Of a stretch of DNA of 64,000 nt, positions 1-10,441 are shown piece by piece; positions within the stretch are counted from its first letter, which is position 1, and every line of letters begins with the position of its first letter. The translations under genes and the position numbers were made by a program. This stretch comes from Caprella mutica (taxonomy: Eukaryota > Arthropoda > Malacostraca > Amphipoda > Caprellidae): the NCBI GenBank assembly GCA_947561585.1, contig CANNZV010002298.1, positions 62,001-126,000 on the forward strand. The letters are read 5' to 3'. The notes under the pieces were generated by a model that was not told the DNA's origin, made no database searches, and worked only from the letters and a program-made list of their open reading frames with translations.

Positions 1-1523
1 TCTATATTTAACCCACTCACTCCAAATAACAAAAAGTCAAGTATTGGAAAAAATACAAAGCGAAATAGTGGTTTCAGTTCATTGCTTAATAATTCGGACA
101 CTGGCTACTATGAGGAGAGGTGAATGCGTGCTCTGATTGGTCCAGACATGCGCTACGTCATGTTCACTCTGCAGTACTTGCTTCTGATTGGTTAGTTTTT
201 CCAGATTTTTCTTTTGTTTGAGAGTGCAGAACCTACATTGTGTGTACCTTGTTTGTAACAGCAGTCACCACCTGTGTCCTGTGAAGGTACAGACAGTGGT
301 AGGGGGTTAAATAGCTGTATGGTAATAATGTTAACGATGTACCTAAAATATTTATTAGTCTGCCAAGTACTTTTAAATTGTACTTACTTTTTATTTGGAG
401 GACATTCATTTAAATAACGACTTGAGAATATTACTTGCAATGTACATTAGAAATGAGATATTTGATGTTTAAGGACTGTTTATAGTTCTAAGGTCTATAT
501 CGATTTATTAGCTTGGCAGACTCTAACAGAGAAATTCGTGAGAGTGGTTTTTAATATCAGTGAGAATTGAATGACTGCCATTGCTGGCAGCTTTGTATTG
601 TTTGATTATCTTATTTAATGCTCATTGTATATCATATATTACTACACACTTTACCTGCCAATTCTATTGCAACTTTTTATTCTATTCAAATTAGAAGATA
701 AGCTTGCTTAAAGTCTTGTTTTGTGTCACACTGACACATTGTATGACCAGCATCTTCCTCATCTAATTCGTGCAAATTGATAACGAGTTGATTACTCTAG
801 AAAAGTATGTTGATTAGTTTAAGTTTCTAATTATTTATTCTGATGAGAAATTAAGTTAAATTTATCAATTACGAAACAATGAGAATTATAGTAAATAATA
901 AATGAAGTAAACTTTTTGAGTTATTCGAATGCTCTTCTTTCCGCTGTTTAATTTCTCCAAAATAAACACTAAGACTGACTGTTTGTGAATTAGTATTAGA
1001 AAAATGCAGTGAATTACTTACTCTATTTCAGGTTGCGCTTAATTAAGTTTTTTAGGCTTAAGTCCTAACGAAGGTGATGCAGATTGTGAGCAAGACTTAA
1101 CAGTTACTAAAAATAACTATTACAGCATTGTGATAAATAATTCAGACTTGTTAACTATTAAAAAATATTTGTAATTAATGTTTGTTGTTTTGTACTATTA
1201 TATTGGTCGGAAGACAAAATTAATTTCAATCAAACATATCAATTATATTTTTCAGTGTGAAAATTAGGCCAATTTGAATATTATAATTTTTTGGTATAAA
1301 TCGTATGGAAATATTTGCGGACAGAGTATTTTATTTTATTCAGTATTCAGTGCATTAGCAGAGGACTGCAGTAAGTAAGGGTAGGAGAAAATAAGGCACT
1401 GCTTATTAGGATAATTCTTGTGAGGCTAATACACTCCTGCATCTGCTCATTATGAGTCTCAGCCTAATGAGTCCGAGGTGAGTCATGAGCAATGCAACAC
1501 ACGCCGTGGAGGAGAAATGAGAG
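1..1523. other. AT-rich non-coding stretch, no gene recognised
   Basis: No open frame of useful length and no recognisable protein, RNA or transposon signature was seen on either strand. The first 300 bases are somewhat richer in GC than the rest. The stretch ends at the 30-bp satellite. Confidence 0.5.
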
Positions 1524-2040
1524 GTGTGTTGGAACTACACACATTGTGTGGAAGTGTGTTAGAACTACACACATTGTGTGGAAGTGTGTTAGAACTACAC
1601 ACATTGTGTGGAAGTGTGTTAGAACTGCACACATTGTGTGAAAGTGTGTTGGAACTACACACATTGAGTGAAAGTGTGTTGGAACTACACACATTGTGTG
1701 GAAGTGTGTCAGAACTATACACATTGTGTGGAAGTGTGTTGGAACTACACACATTGTGTGGAAGTGTGTTAGAGCTACACACATTGTGTGGAAGTGTGTT
1801 AGAACTACACACATTGTGTGGAAGTGTGTTGGAACTACACACATTGTGTGGAAGTGTGTCAGAACTATACACATTGTGTGGAAGTGTGTTGGAACTACAC
1901 ACATTGTGTGGAAGTGTGTTAGAGCTACACACATTGTGTGGAAGTGTGTTAGAACTACACACATTGTGTGGAAGTGTGTTAGAACTACATACATTGTGTG
2001 GAAGTGTGTTAGAACTACACACATTGTGTGGAAGTGTGTC
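1524..2040. repeat. 30-bp satellite, about 17 copies
   Basis: A 30-bp unit runs head to tail about 17 times. Its core reads ACTACACACATTGTGTGGAA followed by GTGTGTTAGA. Each unit holds the imperfect palindrome CACACATTGTGTG. Variants include AGAACTATAC and AGAGCTACAC, and a block of these variants recurs within the array (near 1710 and 1860), showing segmental duplication. Because 30 is divisible by three, four overlapping frames stay open on both strands; these are artefacts, not genes. Confidence 0.95.
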
Positions 2041-2152
2041 GAAACACGATGCTAATTTGAATTAAATCTATAATAGATTAAATTACGATTATAATTAATT
2101 TAATTTTAAATGTATTACACTAAAATATGGGATATTACTATACAACTAGATT

Positions 2153-2745
2153 ATGTGCACTCGGTAGAGCGCATACCTTCGCCGCCGCTTTGACCCAATC
2201 TCTCCCAAAATTCGATAAACTGCTAACTGGATAATAACCAATCGTCCCACCAAGTTTCATGCAATATGGTTTAATACTTTTTGAGTTATTGAGTTATAAA
2301 TGACCTTGATTTTTGAACGGATCGCTCTAAAAATTCTAACAGATGGTTCCTGGACATTGACCAATTGTTCCATAAAATTTCGAACAATTTGGTTGAATAC
2401 TTTTCGATTTATTGAGTTACAAATGGCCTTGACCTTGATCTTTGACTTTTGACCCGATCGCTCCCAAAATCTAACAAAATGGTTCCTGTATATTGATCAA
2501 TCGTCCCACCAAGTTTCATGCAATATGGTTCAATATTTTTTGAGTTCTAAATGACCATGACCTTGACCTTTCACCAGGTCACTCCCAAAATTCTACAAGC
2601 AGGTCACTGGACATGGACCAATCGCTTCGCCAAATTTCGGGCAATTTGGTTGAACACTTTTTCAGTTAAGCGAATAACAAGATGATAAATAAATAAATAA
2701 ATAAACGACGGCTAACATATGACCTTCTCGCATTCTGCGAAGGTA
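2153..2745 (+). mobile_element. Retroelement-tail or SINE-like repeat
   Basis: The block begins with a stretch resembling a tRNA A-box (CACTCGGTAGAGCGCATACC). It continues with about 500 bp in which phrases such as CCAAGTTTCATGCAATATGG and CAATTTGGTTGAA recur at about 260-bp spacing. It ends in a TAAA-type simple repeat (near 2683-2705) and a short hairpin, ACCTTCTCG...CGAAGGT. Phrases of this kind and a TAAA tail are typical of 3' ends of invertebrate non-LTR elements or of SINEs derived from them. No coding part is present. The family assignment is inference. Confidence 0.45.
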
Positions 2746-5085
2746 AACAATCATGACTGAAGATATATTGTTTATCATTGATAAATTGTCTTTAAATTTG
2801 GATAAATCTGAAATTGTTTGATGTTAACTTTACCTTGCTAATTTTTTTCTAATATTTTACTCAATATAGATTATAGATATTTTATTAAATGACAACCAGT
2901 ATTTTAATTGGATGACTAAATATATATAGTTTGGAGTTGGAGCCATACGACTTCTTGACAGTTACTCCTTCACTCCAAACACTTCACTTATTAGGTTATT
3001 GAATTACTCGACATCCAGGGATTGAATTTGATAAGCTAGACTCACAAAGTGTAACAACTTTTCAAATATTAGATAATAATAACCTGCATTTTGAGGATCC
3101 TGGTTCACTCCAGCTACACTCAACTAAGAGATAAACTCAGTCCAGAGGTCTCGAAAGGATGTGTCTCTTTATCGGCTTCGGGACCGAATAAGTCTCGAGT
3201 AGTCAATCATCTCCACACACCATCGACAGTCAGACTAAATAAGATAGAATGAGATATGATGAATAGATGGTGACAGCAGCGAAAACATTCGAGATGAACT
3301 TAATCCAACCTCGAAATCGATGTATCATACAGACAGTCGGTAGGATTTGACTCCAGGAGGAGGGAGTTTAGAGGAACCACGGCTATCGAGCGGTACACAG
3401 AAGGTAGTTCCAGCCACTTGACTGAGTAGAATGGACATCGGCAATGGAGATGTTGTGGAATGTTATGGATTTGCTTCCGTCCTATTACATTCAAAGCATA
3501 GAATATCTGGATGAGTTAGGAGGAACACGGAGAAGACTAAAATACACGGATCATGCCCTCATGGTCCGTGAAAAGAAGCACCAAATGAGAAAAGTTACGC
3601 ATCTACTTCATCTAATCAAAGAGCAGCTGGCCCCTGATATCATTTGGCTGTGTGTCAAGCGGAGATCACGTCATGTGCGTTGAAGTCTCCATTTACCAAG
3701 ATTTTCTGGAGGAAAGAGCTACACAGATTGAAAGAAAGAGGATTCCTTCCCAACCAGTCAGATGAAGACGAATAGGATCTACCGGGTTTCGTGCAGCGGA
3801 AGAAGAGCTATAGTCTCGGCCATATTGTAAAAAACCTTTAACGAAAAAATATAATAATACACAAGAGGAATAAACCATGAAGATGAGCAACTTTCACTGC
3901 TTTAGTAGTCCCTGGTGGATGTGACACTCCTGTTATGGTTTCAAACTCCATTCAGGCGAAATATTTAGAATCAGTAGAACATTCAAAGAGATCCGTGTCA
4001 AAAGGATTACCTAAATTAGAATTAGAGAGGATGGAATTGTAGTCTTTTTCTTGTGTAATAATTGTGACATCTCCAGCGAACTCTTCTATGAGTCAGGAAT
4101 GACCAGAGAAAATGAAACCTGATAATGGGAAAATGTTATTGAGAATACATCCAGAGCTAGATTGGAGTCACTCTGGTCCCAACCTAACTGTTTGAACGTA
4201 AGAGCTAATGATTGGTAGAATTTAGTAATGAATTAAGATAACTAATGGTAGTGTATTTAGTGTGCTAGGAGAGACCAGAGACATAATAACAGAATCCATG
4301 GATCAGAAATATGTGCAACTGGAATAGGATTCAATGGTTTGTTCTAACAAAACATTAAGAATATTGCAGGCAAGGCACTGTACGCTTGAGAAAAAACATC
4401 TAAGAAACTGTTTAACGTCTAGAATATGGAGTATTGTGCATTGGAAAATTTACAATATTTTTCCAAGTAATCATTTATTTCGAAGGTATAAATTGAAATC
4501 CTGAGAATATTCTGATAAAAAAATTCGATGCTGCCATTTTTAAATTAAATTTTCATTTTCAAAACCCAATGCAATTCAATAAACTTAAATTTACTGAACC
4601 GAAACTACTTGATGAAAATTCGATTAATGAAACATTCTTATTTTCAATTCAGTTATTATATCTCTTTAATTTAAAAACTGCTCATTCCTCGGCACTGTGA
4701 GTAATATATCGTTCATATCTTTGCCACTGCTTGCCAAGCTTCTAATCGTAGAGCTCATTAGTTGGCTGGAAGTGCTCAGTACAAGCATTGGTTGTTTATC
4801 TGTAATTAATATCACTGCAGAGCTGTTTATGGCTCCCTACTGAATAACCACCAATTAAATTACTGTTTGCATCGACAGTGGATGAACAGAAGTGCACTAG
4901 AGAGTGAAGGAGAGGCTCATGGAGATAAGCTAAACACTTTATACCTTACTGTGAGAGATATCATGAAAAAACAAACAAGGAATGAAAATGATATCAAACT
5001 TATAGTTTCCTTTACACCTTCCCTTAGTACTCCAACCTCCCTTCAATTTTCTCCCCTCTTCAATGACTTCCACCCTCCAATATTG
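2746..5085. other. Non-coding stretch, nothing recognised
   Basis: Mixed unique-looking DNA. Short open frames exist (for example 3444-3683 plus and 3300-3494 minus) but their translations match no family I recognise and overlap each other on opposite strands. The region 3100-4300 is less AT-rich than its surroundings and could be a decayed transposon, but no motif supports that. Confidence 0.35.
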
Positions 5086-6114
5086 TCCTCTCTCTTCTTC
5101 TGCTCTTTTTCCAATCTTCTCTCCTCTTTCTCTTCTCTCTCCCCTCTTTCTCTTCTCTCTCTCCACTTTCTCCCCTCTCTCCCCTCTTTCTCCCCACTTT
5201 TTCTTCTCTCTCTCTTCTCTCTCCCCACTTTCTCTCCTCTCTCCCCACTTTCTCTTCTCTCTCTCCACTTTCTCCCCTCTCTCTCAACTTTCTCCCCTCT
5301 TTCTCTTCTCTCTCTCCATTTTTTCCCCTCTCTCTCAACTTTCTCCCCTCTTTCTCTTCTCTCTCTCCACTTTTTCCCCTCTCTCTACAATTTCTGCCCT
5401 CTTTCTCTTCTCTCTTTCCAATTTCTCCCCTCTTTCTCTTCTCTCTCCCCACTTTCTCCCCTCTCTCCCCTCTTTCTCTTCTCTCTCTCCACTTTCTCCC
5501 CTCTCTCCCCTCTTTCTCTTCTCTCTCACCACTTTCTCCCCACTTTCTCTTCTCTCTCTCCACTTTCTCCCCTCTTTCTCTGCTCTCTCTCCTCTTTCTC
5601 TTCCCTCTCCCCACTTTCTCCCCTCTTTCTCTTCTCTCTCTCCACTTTTTCCCCTCTCTCTATAATTTCTGCCCTCTTTCTCTTCTCTCTTTCCAATTTC
5701 TCCCCTCTTTCTCTTCTCTCTCCCCACTTTCTCCCCTCTCTCCCCTCTTCTCTTCTCTCTCTCCACTTTCTCCCCTCTCTCCCCTCTTTCTCTTCTCTCT
5801 CTCCACTTTCTCCCCACTTTCTCTTCTCTCTCCACTTTCTCCCCTCTTTCTCTGCTCTCTCTCCTCTTTCTCTTCCCTCTCCCCACTTTCTCGCCTCTTT
5901 CTCTTCTCTCTCTCCACTTTCTCCCCTCTCTCCCCTCTTTCTCTTCTCTCTCTCCAATTTCTCCCCTCTTTCTCTTCTCTCTCTTCACTTTCTCTTCTCT
6001 CTCTCAAATCTCTCCCCTCTTTCTCTTCTCTCTCTCCACTTTCTCCCCACTTTCTCTTCTCCCTCTCAAATCTCTCCCCTCTTTCTCTTCTCTCTCCCCA
6101 CTTTCTCCCCTCTT
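5086..6114. repeat. Polypyrimidine minisatellite, about 1.03 kb
   Basis: The plus strand is almost pure C and T, built from phrases such as CCACTTTCTCCCCTCTTTC and TCTTCTCTCTC in variable order. The stretch is stop-free in several frames, giving long Ser/Leu/Phe-rich translations on plus and Glu/Lys/Arg-rich ones on minus; these are artefacts. Larger blocks recur (for example around 5380-5560 and 5655-5830), showing segmental duplication inside the array. Confidence 0.95.
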
Positions 6115-7790
6115 ATATCAGAAGTTCGCTCCCATGCCGCTGGTTTAATTTGCTCACTCGAATTTATTGATAATGAGAAGAGTGCCGTGCGATCGCTTAT
6201 TCGGCCTGGAGCTCCTTTATAACGGAATATATTAATGATAGAGGAGAATGGGCTCAGAGCACCTTATCTGAATTTCTCAATAGACTCCAACATCTTGGCA
6301 ATATTTACTGAGGGGAGTGAGTACACACTCTTTCGCAAATATAAAATTTTGAAAAAACAGAGAGTTGTAGATCTTAGCCTCGTAACATCAGGTTTGAATT
6401 CTAATATTTCCCATACTTTCTCTTAGAAATATCATAGTAAAAGAATGAGAGCAATGAACAATGCACATTAATATACCCAGACAGTTTGAAGAACAAAGCA
6501 TTATCTCTCAAAGATGCTTTTGAAGGATTTCTCTCCCGTAAAATAGTGTATAATTTAATAGAAAGACACAGCAATTCCATCTCTCAGACTCAGCTGCTTG
6601 CTTCCATTTCTAGGTTCAACTCCGAGGTTAATAATGGCGAATAAATTGGGAGGTGGGAAGCAGAAAGTTTGTTATTAGAGGAGCAGAGAAGCACAGTGGA
6701 ATGGCCAGATTGAAATGACTGCAGAGAACTTCTCAATTCAGATATTAGCTACTTATTGCTCTATTATTAGGTTCGCTAAACTCCATCACATGGTCGCTGT
6801 AAGCCGCCTGGTCGTAAATAGATTGTTTGAAATCAAGCGGAACACCTTGGGGAAAAGGTGAACATACTTTGTAAATTTTGTTCCTTTGAATAGCGAAGAA
6901 ATAATTTCAGCACAATGATCATAACTCTTACTATAAAATTGTGATTGTAGATCGTGGCTCACAAGGTGTGTCTCATTTATAACAATAAATGGCTACAATT
7001 ACCCTAACAACGCAAAGTCTAATCCTAAGGTATTCGAACACACAAACCAGCTGCAATATATCATCGACTTTTTCAGTCCGTTACCATCCTACTTTTGGAA
7101 AACACAATTTGCAACTAACCGTAAGTACACAAATCCTTTCTAGTATAAATATTAATTAACAGAGTAAACCTACAAGAGAAATATTCATTCACAACAAATA
7201 GATCTGAAGAAACATATTTCTGATTAAAGATAATTAGAAACTCTTACCATTTTGATTGATTAGCATTATTGTAATTTGAATGTAAGATATTTGGTGAGAT
7301 ATTTAAGGTAGTGATGGTACTTAGAGCATTGTTCTCCCCTCAAAAGACTGCATCTAATCACCACCTCCTCCACTCCCCCCTCCCCTCTTCTACGAAGATA
7401 CTCCCTCAGCTCATTTCACTTATCTAAGGAACATCTCAGGAACGCGCAACACGCGCATGTAAGGAACACGTTCAAACCTAAGATGTAAACAAAAAATGAT
7501 TGAACAGAGAATACGTTAACTCGTAAGAAGAGATCGTTTAAGTTGGAAAAATATACAAATAATTTGTCCAGTGTTGGTCTTAGGTGGTTTATACACTAGA
7601 TGCGTTAGTCTGATATGCTAAAGGTAGCACCTAGGTTTCATTCCCGATAATCATTTAATTTAGAGGAGGCCCACGTCTGCTTAAGAACCAAAGGCCATAT
7701 TGCCGACAACGAAAGGAAATTAAATACAACGAGATGGATGAAGCCGTCAAAGTGGCGTCATGAACAAAGTCGTAAGTCTTGTATTACAGT
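6115..7790. other. Non-coding stretch, nothing recognised
   Basis: No coding signature. A short C-rich run lies near 7362-7386. The stretch runs into the first copy of a dispersed repeat. Confidence 0.4.
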
Positions 7791-8010
7791 CGCTGACAAT
7801 GTTCATGGATACATAAAAGCTACTCCATGAATGCAATCACTAACCAAGGTATGTGATAAAAGGGACACAAGCAGAGGCGGCTGCACTCACAGATGGAAGA
7901 GGAAAATGAAGAGGTGATAGTAAATGAAGCATACGAAGACCTCATAGTTGAAGAGCATAACCCAAGCGCTATCCTCTAAAAGTGCAAGTAGCGTTAAAAA
8001 ATGATCAACA
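7791..8010 (+). repeat. Dispersed repeat, copy 1
   Basis: About 220 bp that recurs, diverged, near 49790-49920 and 63300-63600 in the same orientation. Shared phrases include GATGGAAGAGGAAAATGAAG, GGTGATAGTAAATGAAGC and GCTATCCTC. No ends, target duplication or coding sequence could be defined, so the type of element is unknown. Confidence 0.6.
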
Positions 8011-8052
8011 TTAAAAGAATGATAATGAAATTGATTTTATTTACTATATATG

Positions 8053-8460
8053 ATCCGCGCCATTTGCCGATTTGCACAATGCGCTGCGCGTTTTTAGGAT
8101 GACTGAAAATGCGCGACAATCTCGAGAGTGTGCAAGGCAGGTAATGGGTATGAAGCAGGCCCAACAGTGATGGAGTAGATAATCAATTATTAATGCATTT
8201 AGTTATATGATATGATAGTTAAAGCTATACATAATAACTTGGTAATATGTTGGTAATTAAGTTTGAATTAGTATCTTAAAGAAAACTAAACAAAACTGGT
8301 ATTATAATTTTACTGAGATATCAGACATTCTACCAAAAGTTTTGAATTAACCTCATTTGTCTTTTAAATTAAATAGAAAAATAACAAAGGTTTTCCATAG
8401 AATTACATGCGAGAATGCGCAGCGCATTCCCGAGATTGTGCAAAATCGGCATATGGCGCG
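8053..8460. repeat. Inverted repeat with GC-rich arms
   Basis: The left arm (about 8053-8095) contains CGCGCCATTTGCCGATTT and GCACAATGCGCTGCG. The right arm (about 8415-8460) contains the reverse complement with small differences. The roughly 320-bp spacer is AT-rich and non-coding. The layout suggests a small DNA transposon or MITE, but no target duplication was found. The right arm ends only a few bases before the 8466 fold-back element. Confidence 0.4.
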
Positions 8461-8465
8461 AAATA

Positions 8466-9502
8466 CAGTATGGGCCACAATTCACAAAAATGTTTCCGCT
8501 TTTTCAAATACTTGTAAATCGTTAGCCAATGGACGAAAAAACTGTATATTGGTCTCTTTTTCTCCGCCTCTTATTGTACTATTAACAGGTAAAAACATTT
8601 TTAACTGATGGACATAGTTTAAGAACAGGTAAGCAAAGAGTGAGGGTGACTATTTTTGTCATTGCGCGAAGGTTATTCCTAGAGCTAACTCTGTGATTTT
8701 ACTTACTAAAAGGCAGTGAATAAAAGGAAAAAAAATCAAAATTGTAGACATTTTAATACAGGGTGCTTACACTTCTTCCTTAGAAACTATTTAGAAATAT
8801 AACAACTTCAGTGACATTTTGATCTCATTGAAGTTTTCACTAGGAATATTCGTTCTTCCCTTGTTCATTGCATGGTTGAGGCCCGTTTCACACTTGCATT
8901 TTTAACAGCGTGGAAAAAAAGCTCTTCTTAAAATGTGTTCACACCTGCTTTTTTTATCTCTGAATTAAAAGTTTAATGTTTTTTTTTCCATCAGCGATAA
9001 AAAAAGCAAGTGTTAACACATTTTGAGAAGAGCTTTTTTTCCGCGGTGTTAAAAATGCAAGTGTGAAACGGGCCTCAACCATGCAATGAACAAGGGAAGA
9101 ACGAATATTCCTAGTGAAAACTTCAATGAGATCAAAATGTCACTGAAGTTGTTATATTTCCAAATAGTTTCTAAGGAAGAAGTGTAAGAACCCTGTATTA
9201 TAATGTCTACCCTAGTATTATTGACAAATAGTAGTAAAAAAGTCAGTAATATATCCACTGCCTTTTAGTAAGTAAAATTACAGAGTTAGCTCTAAGAATA
9301 ACATTCGCGCAATGACAAAAATAGTCACCCTCACTCTTTGATTAACTATTCTCAAACCATGTCCATCAATTCAAAAATGTTTTTACTTGTTAATAGTACA
9401 ATAAGAGGCGGAGAAAAAGAGACTAAGATACAGTTTTTTTGTCTGTTGGCTAACGATTTACAAGTATTTGAAAAAGCGGAAACATTTTTGTGGCCCATAC
9501 TG
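8466..9502. mobile_element. 1,037-bp fold-back element with Tc1-like ends
   Basis: Two arms of roughly 480-500 bp are reverse complements of each other around a short centre near 8970-8995. The termini read CAGTATGGGCCAC at the left and GTGGCCCATACTG at the right, each flanked by TA (8464-8465 and 9503-9504). TA target duplications and CAGT-type ends are typical of Tc1/mariner elements. No transposase is encoded, so this is a non-autonomous element. The arms differ by scattered substitutions and small indels, so the insertion is not very recent. Confidence 0.8.
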
Positions 9503-9598
9503 TATATATTTGAAATTTATCATTTTTGTATATTTGGACAATTTTCTTTAATTATCGAAAGAATTCTTTTCTACTTCCCTAGAATGTATTATTTAAAC

Positions 9599-10441
9599 GG
9601 TTCTAGGTAAATTACTCCGTAACAATTGCTCGAAAACAATTGCTTGAAAAACTATTGCTCGAATGAATAATTGCTCAAATGAACAATTGCTCGAATGATC
9701 AATTGCTCAAATGATCAATTTCTCGAATGATCAATTACTCACAGTGTTCGAATTAAAAAAAGTCAGTTAATCAAGAAGTTGAATTACTTAGATTAGCTGC
9801 ACCTAACCGTCCTGGTTTCTAATTAGTTAATTTTTATTATTTGTATTTCATATTTTTATCTCTATTCTAATCCTTGTATTACTGTTATTTAAATTTCATT
9901 CTTCCTGGTTTTCTTATTTCCATAGAATAGGAATAATTCAGCAATTTTGGTTACTACAAGTTTTGCTTTTTCGTCAGTCAATCGCTCCAGTGGGCTCTGA
10001 CGAAATGTTCTTAGGACTAGGTTAGGGTTGTTAGGTTTTAGGATCTCGGGTATAGGTACATAGGAACTATCGATTCCAAGAGGGAGCGGTTGTTTCAGAG
10101 ATGTTTAGCATGAACTCTGGTATTCATGCCCCTTGTTTTTTTTTTTAATTTTTCCTTTTCGGTAGCCATTATCTTGTTGAATTTCCCTCTTCTTTTACAT
10201 AAGGCAATTGAATATTCGAAATTGATTACTTGAGTAATTGATCATTTGGGCAATTGTTCATTCGCTGAATCGTCAAAAGTCTGTTAATCATGAGGTGCAT
10301 TGAATCTCTTCGATTAGGTGCACCTAACCATCCTTGTTTCTAATTAGCAATTAATAATAACTGTATTTAATTTATGTTATATTATATGAGTTCAACCAAC
10401 TGTTTTCGAGCAATTGTTTTTTTAGCAATTTTCCGGCTACC
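9599..10441. mobile_element. 843-bp MITE with 9-bp target duplication
   Basis: The 9-bp word TATTTAAAC lies directly left (9590-9598) and right (10442-10450) of the element. The ends are related inverted repeats: the left starts GGTTCTAGG, and the right read on the minus strand starts GGTAGCCGGAAAATTGC. Inside the left end is a tandem series of 16-bp units of the type AATTGCTCGAATGATC, and inverted counterparts occur near 10210-10260 and 10400-10425. An internal phrase of about 65 bp is repeated directly (9764-9832 and 10270-10345). No transposase is present. The same end design occurs at 41877-42687. Confidence 0.75.

Noticed and set aside
1524..2040. CRISPR-like array with 30-bp repeats
   Set aside because: No spacers separate the units; plain tandem repeat.
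4867..6222. 451-codon plus-strand frame, Ser/Leu/Pro/Phe-rich
   Set aside because: It follows a stop-free pyrimidine-only tandem array; opposite-strand frames are equally open. Composition, not selection, explains it.
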